In this document: one piece after another, positions 47,955 through 60,900 of the stretch
Layout of the letters: every line of letters begins with the position of its first letter
Position numbering within the stretch: the stretch's first letter is position 1
Source: Astrocystis sublimbata
Lineage: Eukaryota > Ascomycota > Sordariomycetes > Xylariales > Xylariaceae
Direction: 5' to 3'
Length of the DNA stretch: 64,000 nucleotides
NCBI GenBank assembly: GCA_022453515.1
Contig: JAJNNY010000023.1
Span: 124,001-188,000 of the forward strand
Position numbers and translations under genes: made by a program
Notes under the pieces: model-generated
The model's input: the letters and a program-made list of their open reading frames with translations, nothing else
Told to the model about the DNA's origin: nothing
The model's database searches: none

Positions 47955-49980
47955 ATGACCATGGAAGTGGCCGACAGAGACGAGAAATGGTGTAAAGCCC
48001 AGGCTCAGCCGAAACGAGACGTCGAGACTGTCGCCATAGTCGACAACGGTGTTATAGTCAATGCCGCTGGATACCAAGACCAGCTGAAGCGACAGTATGG
48101 CTTTTGGGGGATCGTCGGCATTGCGCTCACTGTTGATAATGCTTGGGCTGCCTTAGGGTCTTCGATATCAGTGTCATTTCGTAAGTGACTCATTGGCAAA
48201 TCAGCTCTATTGATATAGAAAGATTGGCTGTATCAGCATGGCTGACGCTGAAGTTCTGATAGTCAACGGTGGCCCACCTGGTCTTATATATGGCCTACTC
48301 GTTGCACTCTTTTGGTACTCGTTTGTTGGTCTGAGTCTGGCCGAGGTGTGTTATTGTCATCGCCTCTGACTCTTATGATTGGGTTTCGCGAAATCAACAA
48401 AATGGAAATTCGAACATGTGCTGACGTATTCATAATGTTCATAGCTTGCGTCGTCAGTGCCTACGGCTGGCGGAGTTTATCACTGGGCCACTATCGCTGG
48501 AGGCCCTCGTTGGGGTAGGATGCTTGGCTTCTTTACAGGATGGATAAATTTCTACGGGTGGATGTTCGATCTAGCATCTTTGGTACAGATCACAGCCAAC
48601 ATCCTCGTCCAGATGTACGCAACATACCATCAGGGGACATACCTTCCTGAGACATGGCATGTCTACATCGCATATGTTGCCGTTCTCTGGCTTTCGACTG
48701 TTTTTATCATCTTCGCCAACCGGCTTGTGCCGTACACCCAGACCCTCGGTATGTTTTTCGTTATAGTCGGCGGTATCGTCACGATCGTAGTCATAGCGAC
48801 TCTTCCGAAAACTCACGCTTCCAACCATTTCGTCTGGGGCTCCTTTGACGAAAACAATTTGACTGGCTGGCAAGGAGGCGTAGCTTTCCTGCTGGGGGTT
48901 TTGAACGGCGCCTTCACTATTGGGACACCAGATGCTATCACACATATCGCCGAAGAACTTCCTAATCCTAGAAGAGATTTACCGAAAGCTATTGGGTTAC
49001 AGATTGGTCTGGGGTCTCTGTATGCTTTTATCTTCGCTATTACTCTGGGCTATGCAATCACGGATATATCCCAGCTGCAAGGGGGTATAAATACGGTGAG
49101 CAAACCGTAGAGCCCTTTCGTTTGTCAGTGTCACATTCAAGCGCCCGAAATCTCTTCCAGGGTTAAGAAGCGTTTTGATGAATCGCAAGATCGTACCGGC
49201 GGAGGAGTTAAATGGCAATGACTGACTCCGGAGTTTCGCAGTACCCCCTTGCCGGCATCTATCAGCAAGCCACACAGAGCGCCCCTGCCACGTTCGGCCT
49301 CCTTTTCATATTACTGCTCACCAGCTTGTGTTGTTGCATCGGAACAGTTCTGACAAATTCGCGAACATACTGGGCCCTTGCTCGCGACAACGCCGTGCCA
49401 TTTTCGCCCATTTTCGGCCGAGTCAACGAGAGGCTGAGCTGTCCCATTGAATCGACCATATTCGTCTGCGTCTTCGCGACTGGTTTAGGGGCCATTCCGC
49501 TCGGGAGCTCCAGCGCGTTTTTGGCACTGACAGGTTCTTTCATTGTCCTCACGACGGTCTCGTACGCCATTCCATTTACCGCGAACATGCTCACCGGCCG
49601 GAAATACTTCCCCGCCGGTCCTTTCCATCTCGGAAAACTGGGCACCGCTATCAATTTGACAGCAGTGTTGCTCATCATCTTATTCGACATACTGTTCTTT
49701 TTCCGTAAGTTGCATTCATTAGCCGGCGAGAAAATATGGCAACGGTTTGATTCATATGCTAATTTGGCCATTGCATGCAGCATACTCGCTTCCCACTACT
49801 GTCGAGTCGATGAATTATAACAGCGTGATTCTCGTTGGCACCATCGCGATATCAGTGATCTGGTGGTTCGTGCACGCTACGCACCATTATCCGGGACCGA
49901 AGGTGATGCGCTTGTACATACACGACAGTGGCACGCCTTCAACGGACACCGAGGTTCTTGAGAAGCAGCACGAGGCGTAG
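47955..49980 (+). CDS. Choline/amino-acid permease (APC superfamily, Hnm1-like)
   Basis: Five exons, 47955-48180, 48263-48345, 48445-49095, 49242-49704 and 49781-49980, join in frame for 540 aa. The protein has about 12 hydrophobic segments. It opens with a cytosolic tail and the family block GFWGIVGIALTVDNAWAALG, then NGGPPGLIYGLLVALFWY, SVPTAGGVYHWATIAGG, and GWINFYGWMFDLASL. EELPNPRRDLPKAI is the conserved cytosolic loop. This set matches the fungal group around choline transporter Hnm1 and related GABA/amino-acid permeases at the plasma membrane. The actual substrate (choline, GABA or another amine) cannot be read from sequence. The 146 bp intron at 49096-49241 is the longest in the gene. 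It is convergent with the IQ protein gene. Confidence 0.9.
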
Positions 49981-50648
49981 ACCGGGTGGTATCCTTTTTT
50001 TCTCCTTTTTGGAAAAATGACCTGTGGAGAAAATGATGAGGCCTTGACACTGACAGGCTATATAACGCATGTATGCTTGTCGTATATAGTTTATGATCAG
50101 TATTAAATTCGAGTCAGATTACCTCGAATACAGAAGGTACGCAAGTCAAGGTCGTATAGTCAGAATTCCATGGTAAGCTCCATTAATCGTCTATCACTCG
50201 AGTTGAGATCACCTCAACATCCACAAGAAGATCACAGATTCATTGTTGCCGGCTTTTGTTCTGGTACACGTAGGTATTGTTGTATCCAACCAGTCATTCA
50301 TCGATCCAGATTGTTTGAGCATATCTCTTTTGGCTGAGCTTGAGGCAATTCCACGCAATCAGACATCACAAGCCAGGACAAGGGGAGCATCACCGTGGCG
50401 AATGAGATTAACCTCGAGCCGTCTGACCTTGAATCCACGAGGCGTTTTTATACCAGCGACTTGAACCATGATGATCAAGGAATTATAAACATGCTAGCCA
50501 GGATAAAAAAATTATATCATGACTTGGGATATCAAAACGCCAATTTCCCAGGCCACAGCGTTGCAGACCAACGGATAGTACCTAAATGATGCACCATATA
50601 ATTGCCAATAGACTTATTCAAGTAACACATGCTTGGAATGACCCGTTG
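49981..50648. other. Convergent intergenic region with an unexplained frame
   Basis: 3' flanks of the permease and IQ genes. Within it, 50395-50589 is an open plus-strand frame of 64 codons with protein-like text (DLESTRRFYTSDLNHDDQG, MLARIKKLYHDLGYQN). It has no ATG at its start and no recognised family; it may be a gene fragment. Confidence 0.4.
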
Positions 50649-52763
50649 TTATACCGTCCGCCCATCTTCACCTTGCTCCGGAGCGCCTGAGTCTCGATTT
50701 TCGTGCCCGGTTGCTGTCCTCGGCCGCATACCAAGCTTTTGCATGATCTTGACACTAACCCTATTCTCCTCGCGTCTCTTCTCCTCCAGCTCGCGCTCTC
50801 GTTCGAGGAACCGCCTCTCCTTGGCCGCGCTCTGACTGTTATCATACGCCTCTTCCTCTATCCTCTTTGCCTCCTCAGGGCTAAAGACCTTCGTCTTCTT
50901 TAAATTCAGCTTGTTTAGCGCATCTTTCCCTTTTCGCCGTGTCTTAATATACATCTCGAGTCCCACCAACACAGCATAGCTGCGGCTGATACTGACATGT
51001 GACATATCAACCCCTTCCTCCTCGAGACTGTGTACAAAGGCACGGAAGTTGGAGGCGGGAGGGCGGTAGTGTCCAGAAAGGGGCGACAGACTGGATAACC
51101 TGCCCTTTTTTACCTTGATCAACCCTGCGGCTGAGATCCGTGACCCCTGAAGAAATGAGCTGTGCTGGAACGCGCCGCTTGCTTTGATTCCCACGTAGAG
51201 TCGAAACGAGGTATCTGCGACAAAGATCCACGTGTTTTTCCGCACGGATTTTCGCAGTAGCTTGTTGAATATGGTTGCAGCGGATACGTGCTTGATCTTC
51301 TTTACACCCTTTGCGTCATCGAGTTCCGCGTTGGCGTATTTCGCGGCCCTGGCGGCCTCGAGCTCAGATTCTCGCGACGAGTCGACCGATGAGGAGGAAG
51401 GGCCACGGTCCGAATCAATGTGTCCCTTTTCCCGCGATTGTCTCTCTACCTCGGGCGAGAAAGCTGGCGTAGGGTCATCCAAGGATACGATGCCATGCAT
51501 GCTGTCTTTCCACTCTTCAGTGGTGTCTATGCGTAATCCATTCTTCGCCCACACGAGCCGACCCTCGTGATCCACCTTAACCAGGTAATCTTGTCTCTCC
51601 TCGCGATTCAGATACCGTACACACTCGCGATCTAGTCTTTCCCGAGGACAAGTCTCCAAACTAAAGGTTTTGCCTTCGCCATAATCCAGCCAGTAGAAGA
51701 AGTTTTCGTTTGTGTCCAATTTTTTCCACTCAGCGTGATACGTCCTCAGATTCGAACCATATCTGTGCTTATGGTCTACCATCTCGAGAAAGTACTGTAG
51801 TCCCATCGTGCGGGCGTGTTTCCGCCGTTTTACCTGCGCCTTTTCTCTTTTCCGCCGCGCCTTCTCGCGCGCCGCGGGGTCCATTTGAGCCCAGTCTTCA
51901 CTGTTGGGCGACGACGACGATGATGATGATGACGCATCGCTCGAGTCAGAGTGGTCCGAGTCTTCATCGCCGCCCGCCCGCCGCGCAACAGTAGCTACCT
52001 TCATCCAATTCCGCCGAGCATTTGATCGGCTTGCACTTTCGGCATTCGCACCCTCTGCGTCGGCACTAGACGCCAGCTCTTCCCTCGCACGGGGTTTTGT
52101 CACTTCTTTCCACTGCGCATCTCGTATTGCGTGCGTCCACCTCGTGCTCGCGTCGAGACCCAGACCTTTCATCTCCCGGCGCACGCGATAGCCACGATAT
52201 GTGCGCTGGATGACTGTTGCCGCTTTCGTGCTCAAGACGTTGGTGTGGTCACTCTCATTCGTAACCCCGCCATTGGTGTCTTCAGTAGTACTGTTGATCT
52301 GAGATGGCCTATTGGGCAGGTAATTTGAAGGATCACTTTCAGCAGCTTGATCTGTAGCCTCCACTTCCTCCTCAGCCAAAGCCTTGCTCTTCATGAAGTC
52401 GCGGCGGGCTTCCATACTTTTGCGCGCAGTGGTTTTGTCCTGGCGCCGCAGGTCGTTGTCGCGGTGCTTATGCTCTCTTTCGCGACTTTCTTGGAGGTCA
52501 GACAATCGGTGAAATTCGCGATCTGAAGGCGGATGCAATGAGTCCAGATACAGCTGGTGAGGCGAGGATGCTTGCTCAACCTGCGAGGTGGCGGACTGCG
52601 GGGTGGTGTTTCTATGTGCAGTACTTGTGATGGGCTGAGGCTTTTCCTCGGCTTGCTTCAGGTTGGGCGTAGGCGCTATAGTTGACTGCGCTGGGGTTGA
52701 ATCTGAGGACGTTCTGTTGTGTACCGAATCAACCCTCGATGACATGTCGAAAGACTGCGACAT
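50649..52763 (-). CDS. IQ calmodulin-binding protein of the plant IQM type
   Basis: Intronless 704 aa protein. After ~180 disordered, charged residues comes one IQ motif (AATVIQRTYRGYRVRR, near 183-198), the site where calmodulin binds without calcium. A poly-Ser acidic linker follows near 270-295. The next block, HRYGSNLRTYHAEWKKLDTNENFFYWLDYGEGK, then CPRERLDRECVRYLNREER, and later FQHSSFLQGSRISAAGLIKV and GHYRPPASNFRAFV, parallels the conserved body of plant IQM proteins. In plants IQM proteins act in calcium signalling and stress; a fungal role is unknown to me. A Lys/Glu-rich helix with an EEKRREENR core closes the protein. The start at 52763 is the first ATG of the frame. Confidence 0.85.
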   Translation of the reverse strand: MSQSFDMSSRVDSVHNRTSSDSTPAQSTIAPTPNLKQAEEKPQPITSTAHRNTTPQSATSQVEQASSPHQLYLDSLHPPSDREFHRLSDLQESREREHKHRDNDLRRQDKTTARKSMEARRDFMKSKALAEEEVEATDQAAESDPSNYLPNRPSQINSTTEDTNGGVTNESDHTNVLSTKAATVIQRTYRGYRVRREMKGLGLDASTRWTHAIRDAQWKEVTKPRAREELASSADAEGANAESASRSNARRNWMKVATVARRAGGDEDSDHSDSSDASSSSSSSSPNSEDWAQMDPAAREKARRKREKAQVKRRKHARTMGLQYFLEMVDHKHRYGSNLRTYHAEWKKLDTNENFFYWLDYGEGKTFSLETCPRERLDRECVRYLNREERQDYLVKVDHEGRLVWAKNGLRIDTTEEWKDSMHGIVSLDDPTPAFSPEVERQSREKGHIDSDRGPSSSSVDSSRESELEAARAAKYANAELDDAKGVKKIKHVSAATIFNKLLRKSVRKNTWIFVADTSFRLYVGIKASGAFQHSSFLQGSRISAAGLIKVKKGRLSSLSPLSGHYRPPASNFRAFVHSLEEEGVDMSHVSISRSYAVLVGLEMYIKTRRKGKDALNKLNLKKTKVFSPEEAKRIEEEAYDNSQSAAKERRFLERERELEEKRREENRVSVKIMQKLGMRPRTATGHENRDSGAPEQGEDGRTV

Positions 52764-54286
52764 TAGTACAAGATATCGTGAATGAATACCCTCAAAACGG
52801 CCATGACGACGATGAAGCTAAAGCTGAAGCGGGCTTGGTGATGTCTTGGCTGTAATTATACAGGCAGGCGGGCAGGCAGCCTTTAACCATCATCCCGAGT
52901 CCCGCGGTTCTTAACTTTCTTGCTAGTTGGGAACTGACCTCGCAGGCATTTCTCGCCAAAAGAGAAAGCCCCTAAGAAATACAGTTACAGCAATAAAGGT
53001 CATGAGAATGTCCATCCATTGGATAGACGATTGGTGGTATCAAGAACGCGAGACTCTTAATCCGATGACCTGAAAGAATGCCGCCCACGCGGACTCAAAA
53101 TGACGTAATTTGTACATAGGTAGTCACCGGCTATCGGCATAGTCCCTCGCGAGGGAGGTTGGCGAGGTTGGCAAGCACCGCCTGGGCACCGACTCACAGA
53201 CCGGATACAGATACACTCTTACTTATAATACCTAGCTTTTACAGAGATACACCACATGTAAGCAGCAATTTTCAACAATTGTAGGTATCATGGATGCTAA
53301 TTATATTGGAGAAGCGAACGTTGTTAGCCATGCTCCTCTCGAGCCACGTTCGTTTACGCTGGCCTCTCGGCTACTATATGCAAGTACCTAATACTATTTC
53401 TTTCCTGTTGAAACTTCCACTTTAGGTTTTAGAAAGACCTACAAAAGTAAGCTGGCACTTAACTAAATAATCCCATGGGATAAGTTGGTAGGATCGGAAT
53501 TAGTTCAATAGGTAGTATTGAACAACATAGATCATTTGGTGTTATAGGACAACTTCGTTCAAGTGTAAGTAACAATGGCAGGAACAACCTCCACGCGCGT
53601 TCCAACAGTGTAGTTCTTTTTCTACGTGTTTTACTTTTCCGAGTCTTTTTGGACAGTTGCTAACTCATGTATTTACCTAGCTCGCCTAGGTAGTGTCAGA
53701 GATTAAGCTTCAAGCTAAAGTTGAATCAGCATTTGCTGTGGCACCGTGCCGAAGTGAGTTTTTGCTACTCGTACTCGTACGTACAAGTATGAGTACTTAC
53801 CCAAGGTACGTACCTACTAGGTAGAGTTCCTAGGGGCAGCTTTCGTCCAATTCGTATTTTTCATTGTGTCATTGGCTGCTCATCCCCCAAAAGGTTAGAA
53901 TGGGCCACCGTAGCATGCGTAGGTACCTAGGTTAGCGGCAGTGCTGGTAACCTTGACATGACTTCTCGCTTGAGTAAGTGCAACAGGCTCGACAGGTGCC
54001 TTAGGTACAGGCAGCTATGGGCTTTCACTACAGCACCGTAAGCGTAGTTGCCAGGCGCCTACCTGCCTGTAAGCTCACTATTAGCAGGTGGCAGCGGCCC
54101 CTAGGTACCTGTAGGTAGGAGGCAGACAATCCCCAATTACCTACAGAGGTCGATTTGACGTCGGTAGGAGGTCGAGAAGGTCGGGAAATGAATCATTCAT
54201 GCCACCAGATGAAAAGGGAGACCTAATTCTCAAACACCGTAATTGCGCAACGACCATGATCACCCTGCCAGCCTCGCTCCTCCCTG
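52764..54286. other. Divergent promoter region (IQ protein / SAS4)
   Basis: 1.5 kb without genes. It contains several TACCTAGGTA-like palindromes (53805-53822, 53921-53934, 54101-54119) and CTCGTACTCGTACGTAC-type runs near 53767-53783. Both flanking genes should be driven from here. Confidence 0.5.
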
Positions 54287-54411
54287 ATGGCTATCACCGC
54301 AACGCGACGAACTGAAGGATTCCAGCGCCCGCACACGAAACCGACGCACCTGTACCCGGCGCCGTGCCGACGACAACAACAAGACGACGACGACAACGAC
54401 GAAGAACAGCC

Positions 54412-54468
<57 letters not shown>

Positions 54469-56392
54469 GCAACAACAACGACAGCAACAAACACCACGTC
54501 GTCATTGCCATCCTACTGCTGCTCGGATGAAGCGGCCACTCGATCCAATTGACAACCTGCGCCGGAGCGACCCTCACGCGGCCAAGAGGACACGCATAGC
54601 TGTGGAACTGTTCGCGAGACCCCCCTCCAAGCCCGTCCTAGTGAAACGTCAGCTTCCTGCCATCCAGCTCGCGTCGTCCCATAAGCCCGAGAGGCCGTCT
54701 CCGACCGCCACCGCCACCGCCAGTTTCCTCCTCCCTCCGTCCCCTCCGTCCCCTTCCTCCCCCCCCGTGCCTCTGCCCACCGCTGCTGCCCCTGCCGCCG
54801 CTACCACGGCTCGCCCTCGTCCGTCTCGCCCCCAGCCGCCGTCCCCACCGCCCGACACGTCTACAGCCACCGCCACGTTGCCCACGACGACGGCGTCCAA
54901 AACGCAGAATGGCCTCACACGGAACCAAGAGAAGGTTATCAACGGCATCCGCCACGAGCTCGACCGCTTGCAGCCAAGTGCCGCCGACACGAGCTCTGCC
55001 ACCGGCCCTCCTGGTCGCAAATTGCGCTCACAGGAGGCGACCCGCTTCAAGAGTGAGCTCGCCGCTTACTTTCCCGAATATGACGAGGTGATAGGGAACG
55101 ATTCGAAGGAACAGCGTACGTTGCATCGCCGTGCTGCCCTGCTGTCATTGGCTCTCCTGCGTCCTCCATTCCATTCGACACCCCAAACGCATCACATGCC
55201 CTTCGCAGCCCTGCATTTGACCTTCGCGTGTCTTTTCGTGGGTCTTTTTAATACTAATGTATATCATATATTTACTCTAGACCTTTTCGATGCCGAGACA
55301 CCTATCATCATCCTCGACACTGAGCACGAACCGTCCGATGCCACAACAACCGTCAAACCCACCGCCAATGCTAATCAACGTCCAACTCACTATGAGTCCC
55401 AGTCCCAATACTCCACAGTGCGAATGTACAGTGACCGGTTGTTTATTGATTTACACAACTCGCAAGTTGTCGACTTCAGCTTCCTCAAGACGGAAACAGG
55501 CGATAGCAACTCGGAGGACCCGTTGCCAGATTCAAAATATGCGTCATCGCATAGAAGGGCCGAGAGACTAGAAAAATCCATTCGAAACACGGAAAGAGGC
55601 CGCGCCCAGCATGAAAAGGACCAGATCATCCGACTTCTTGGCGAGCTTCAAGGTCATGATTGGCTAAGGACCATGGGCGTGAACGGGGTTACTGAAAGTC
55701 GCAGGAAGAGTTTCGAGCCTGCTCGTGATCATTTCATCAAAGGATGCCAAACCATAATAGAGAAATTCCGCGCGTGGAGCCAAGAGGAAAAGAGACGAAA
55801 GCTTGAAAAGGAGCGTGCGCTATCAGATGAAACAGACGAGGACGAAGAGCAGGGCGAAGATGACAAGGGCACCGGAAACGAAGACGAAGACGAAGACGAA
55901 GCGGAAGAAGCGGAAGAGGAAGAAGTAGACGACAGCGATCGCAGCGATGGAGATGGCACCATGGACGATGTTGATATGATCGACGTCGACAACGACGATA
56001 CGGGCGACGTCGAAGACGCTAGCGAGGACGAGCCTCCTGAAATCAGCGATGTTGATGCGGCAGCACGCCAGCTCCACGATGAAGCAATGGAACGAGTCAG
56101 GTATGCAGCGTCAGCCTCTTCACCCAGGAGAACTCGAGCGGAGCGACCTCTCACCATAGTAGATACCGTGCCCCGCGAATTCACTTCGTTCTTCGAAAAA
56201 AGGCACCAGAGGGAAGCGGCGCTCAACCCCGGTAGACGGAGAGGGAGGACGGTCCTGGCCTGGGGCCACCCGGTGCCGGAAATGTGTGAGTACGAATTCG
56301 AGTTGCCGACCGATTGTATGGAAGAAGATACCCTGAGAGCACACGAGAGGCAAAAGAGACGAAACAGACGTGAACGCAAGCAGGGAGCCTGA
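54287..56392 (+). CDS. SAS4: SAS4-domain chromatin protein with polyglutamine tract
   Basis: The frame is open for 701 codons, but a typical intron (GTACGT at 55116 to CTCTAG at 55280) of 165 bp lies inside it. It encodes implausible hydrophobic text, so the spliced product is probably 646 aa. A (CAA)n tract near 54408-54490 encodes ~30 Gln close to the N-terminus; if translation began at the ATG 54528 (MKRPLDPIDNLRR) it would be excluded. The central part (residues ~430-530 of the open frame), with RRAERLEKSIRNTERGR, LLGELQGHDWLRTMG and FEPARDHFIKGCQTII, matches the SAS4 domain of the SAS (something-about-silencing) histone H4K16 acetyltransferase complex. A long Glu/Asp stretch and a basic C-terminus follow. 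Nuclear function is inferred. The family call is fairly sure; the true start is not. Confidence 0.75.
54408..54490 (+). repeat. CAA/CAG microsatellite (polyQ-coding)
   Basis: Nearly pure CAA triplets with occasional CAG and CGA interruptions inside the SAS4-like frame. Such tracts are length-variable between strains. Confidence 0.95.
55116..55280 (+). other. Probable in-frame, stop-free intron of the SAS4-like gene
   Basis: GTACGT donor and TTTACTCTAG acceptor; 165 bp is divisible by three and has no stop, so unspliced RNA would still be translatable. Base composition (T-rich 3' half) and the hydrophobic translation differ from the surrounding charged protein. Confidence 0.65.
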
Positions 56393-57921
56393 GCCGAGCC
56401 GAGCTGAGCTGCGACTAAACCATGTTTTTCTCACATCACGCGCGTTGCTATGGCGTCAATTGTAGGACAAGACAAAGCATGCCGGCAAGTTCCTTGTAAT
56501 AGCCACGTGCAGAGAGGTGTGTTTGAAACCTACAGCATACGATTAATAGTATACTTTGTGTTTGTATCAACTTGGATTCTTCTGTGTGTTGCGTCGCGTC
56601 GCGTTGCGTTGAGCTGAGCTGAGTTGACTGAACATGTGAGTACTCGAGGAGTACCTGAGCCGACATACATGCCGAAGTCGTTCTGTCACACGAGAAGAGA
56701 TGAGGTGTGGTCTCCTGTCTGGCATGCTTTATCTAGTTCGTCTCCTAATGCACCTGATAAGGTTACTGCAGATGTATGATGATGATACTCACAATCGTTG
56801 TATATGGCTACTCAAGCGGGCCAAGACAGGCAGCTGCTGCGTAGCAGCTACACCATTATATGTAGGGACCTCGTAGAGAATGATTTATTAACCAAGAATT
56901 GTCATAGGTAAGTACCCAGGTAGGCGCGTTGGCAATCTATAATGTCGCTGCGTTTTTTTTAAAAGATTCTGCTACTTAATGCTTGTTGATGTTATCATAA
57001 AACTCGGCCTTGGAGTCTTGCAGTCAAGGTGGAATTGGAAACCTTAGACCCCACGCATCCACGATGCTGGAGGCCCTGTGCAATTCCAGTCCCCAGGCCG
57101 TACTACCTTAGATACCTTAGGTACCTAGGCGCCGACCTCGGGTGACTCGCACTGTATGCGCAGCACCTGACTTTACCGCCAGGTACCTTGCCTACCTACA
57201 TGTAGGTAGGCACCTGCCTGGGTTTCTACCTAAACCTGCCCAGCTCGCCAGGTGAACTCTAGGCTTACTTTAGGTACCTACATAGGTACCTACCTACCTA
57301 GGTAGGTATCTACAGTCCCTACGGCACCTGCAATGACGAGTGGGTAGTCGCGTCGCCATATCCAAATCTAATGCGGCTTGCTCTGCCTGCAGTGTGCACT
57401 CTCCTCTCTCACTTCTACTATACTCGGTCTTCGCAGTTGGTGTCCTCGCAGTTGGCCCGGTCTCTCGGTACCAGTCCAGGTGCGACTCTAACCAGTAATT
57501 CCCGATCATAATATTCCAGAGGCCGGTAGCAGCACGCACCAGGCGCCAGGCACCGACACCGACATCGACCATCGACAGCTTGGGGCGCGATTCCATTCCC
57601 CATTCTCCATCGCCCCCCGTCCCCACGACCGCAATATCACTTCGCTCTCTTTGTCCCCGTCTCCCTGCCTTCTGACAAGCTTCCTCGCCCGACCCGACCG
57701 CCACAGATCTGACTCAGTCGCATAACCACATACACGGGACTTTGTATTGCCAGCAATAGCAGTAACACCATCGCCGCTGCCCACGCCACCGCCCTGACCC
57801 GCCGCCCTGCAACCTCTCCCGAGCGCCCGTCACCGCCAATGATCACCACGCCCTGACCCGCTCTGCCACTGGCTTGTGAGGCTTCCGAGGCTTCTGAGGC
57901 TTCTGAGACGTGGCCGCCGAA
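56393..57921. other. Tandem intergenic region (SAS4 to TAF2)
   Basis: 3' flank of the SAS4-like gene with a GAGCTGAGCTGAG-type mini-repeat near 56600-56625, then the TAF2 promoter. Palindromic clusters lie at 57107-57130 and 57271-57309. Close to the TAF2 start (57880-57908) is a GGCTTCYGA triple repeat. No gene is seen. Confidence 0.5.
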
Positions 57922-60900
57922 ATGCCTGGCATCGTCGAGCCGGAGCTGCTCGAGGAGCCCGAACCTGCGCCCGTCGAGCTGCCCGTCGACAACACCCCGC
58001 CCCGGCCCTACGTCGTCTTCAAGCAGCACGTCGAGCTTGACATTGACTTCCGCCACCAGCGCGTCCGCGGCCGCTCCCACATCCTCGTCGTACCCCTCGA
58101 GCCTGTCCGCGAGGTCTACATCGATGCCCGCCAGTGCCACATAGATCTCGGGGGCGTCACCGTGTCCAACTGCCCCGCGACGGCCTCGTACGACGACCCT
58201 TGTGACCTACTCTACACACCACAGGGCTACGAATGGTCAGCGCCGCAATGGCCGCTCAGAAAGCGCCGCGTGGAGCGGCTGCTACACCGCCGCCGGAATG
58301 AGGTGCCCGTGATGCTGCACGATCTAGCATGCTGCCAGCCACTCGATGGATCGCTTCGCGTTACACTGCCCAGCGCTGAGGAGGTCAAGAAGAAGAACCG
58401 CGACGTCCCAAAGGCTGAGCAGCAGGAAATGCTCATCCATAATGACGGCACCGTCCAGGGCTACCGCATCAGCATTCCTTTCGAACTGAAGAACGTTCAC
58501 AACGGCCTGCATTTCGTCGGTGTCGATGAAGGTGATGTGCGCTATCCTTATCTTTACACCCGACATACTGTCGAGCCTGGGTCCGCATCTTCCATATTCC
58601 CCTGCATCGATGATCCCGGGTGCCGCAACAGTTGGAAGATTTCCATCACCTGCCCTCGGACCCTCGGTGATGCCTTTCGCCAGCCGACGCTTGCCCAGCC
58701 GCATCCCCATGGCACCACTACCCTAAATGGCCATCGTAAAGGGAAGCCCGGCGACGATGTGCCTGCGAGACGTGACTATGTGCTCACAGAAGAAGACAAA
58801 CAATTGGAGATGACCGTCGTGTGCTCAGGCTGGCTTGCTGGCGAGGTTATCGACAAAGACGACGAGTCCAGGAAAACCATGACCTTTGAGGTTGATAGCA
58901 ACAAAGCTGCAAAACACATTGGTTTTGCTGTCGGTCCCTTCGAGCATGTCGATCTCTGGTCAGAATTCAGGAGCGAGGAAGACGACAATAAGCTCGGAGT
59001 GAGCGCGGCCAAGGTGCATGGCTATTGTTTGCCAGGCCGTGCAGACGAGGTCCGGAACACGTGTGCCGCCTTGGTCACAGCTGTCGACTATTTCGTCCTT
59101 CACTTCGGCCGGTACCCCTTTGAAAACTACAAGATATGTTTTGTGGACGACATGGTTGAGGACACCATCCCCCTCTGCGCCTTCTCCTTGTGCAGTAACA
59201 GGCTCCTCTATCCTGAGGATATCATCGATACTGATATCGATACTACAAGAACACTAGTATATTCTCTCGCCAGCCAGTGGTTTGGAGTCAATATTGTCCC
59301 AAATACCAAGGCAGATATCTGGCTCGTTGTGGGCATTGCGTGGTTCATGACCGACTACTTCATGAAGCAGTTATGCGGCAACAATACCTTCAGATTTCGC
59401 ATGAAGACGATGGCAGACCGGCTTGTTGAGGTGGATGTGAAACGGCCATCTCTCCACGACATTGGTGAACACCTATATCTGGGTAGCTTCGAGGTCGACT
59501 TTATGAATCTCAAAGCCCCATTGGTGCTATTCATCCTTGATCGCCGCCTCTCGAAGTCTTCTGGGTCCGCAGGTATCTCTCGTATTATCTCCCGCATGGT
59601 CAGCAAAGCCAACACTTCTACCCAAGCGAACGATGACGTCCTCCCATCGGACCAATTCCGTAAAGCTTGTGAGAAAATTGCAAGTACACGATTAGAAAGC
59701 TTCTGGAACCAGTGGGTTATCGGTTCTGGCTGCCCTAGGTTTGATGTGTTTCAACGGTTCAACAAGAAAAAATTATGTGTCGAGATGACTGTCCGACAAA
59801 CGCAGGATATAGCTGCAGCAAAAGTCAAACCAATTGACAAGAACGACTTCTGGAGAGATGTGCGTGAAGAAACACATGCTGTATATGCAGGGGAATTGCA
59901 GCAGTCATTCACAGGTCCCATGACCATCAGAATCCATGAAGCCGACGGCACTCCTTACGAGCATATTGTCGAAATTCGAGAAGACGGTGCCAGGTCCGTG
60001 AGGTTTGAGATACCTTACAACACGAAGTACAAACGGCTTAAGAGGAACCGTCGTCAACGTGAAAGAGCCATGGCCAACAACAATGCAAAGGAAGAAGGCC
60101 AGAAGGAGTTGTACTATCTCGGTGATGTGATACAACATGCAGATGACATTGAAGAGTGGGGTTTTCGTGACTGGGACGAAGAAACGGAAGCCAAGATGGA
60201 TCAAGAGTCGTATGAGTGGATTCGGATGGATGCCGACTTCGAGTGGATCTGCGATATGAAAACGAACCTGCCAGCATACATGTATGCTTCGCAGCTACAA
60301 CAGGATAGGGATGTGGCTGCTCAGCAAGACTCTATGCTATTCCTCAGACAGTCTTTTGCCAAATCGGGAGCGCACCCCCTTGTATCCACCATTCTCACCC
60401 GCACACTCCTGGACCCGAGATACTTTTATGGAATACGCCTCATGGCCGCGGAAGAGCTACCACGTCATGCGGTTCAAGAACAAGTGGACTGGATTGGGCT
60501 CAGGCATCTTCAGAAAGCCTACCAACACTTTTTTTGCCAGCCCGGATCAACCACACCTCGGCCCAATGACTTCTCGGACAAGCGTCAATACATGATCCAA
60601 TGCGCCGTCCCGGAAGCTATGGCACATATCCGTGGGGAAGATGGCAGATGTCCAAAGGAAGCTCGGAGATTCATCCTTAAGCTCCTCCAAACAAACAATA
60701 ACTCCGAGAACGTCTATTCCGATCAATTCTACATTTGCAGACTGATCAAAGCACTTGCCATCTGCCAGATTCCGGACGAAAAGAAGGCAAAGCCAAAACT
60801 GGCCATGTCCCTGTCTTTTGGCGATGCTGACAATGAAGACGAGATTATGGCAGAACCCGTTGATACAGAACCAGATGAATTCCGAGAACAGGCTCTGGAA

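Noticed and set aside
55729..56077. Minus-strand Ser-rich frames opposite the SAS4 acidic region
   Set aside because: Mirror image of GAA/GAC-rich coding sequence; shadow only.
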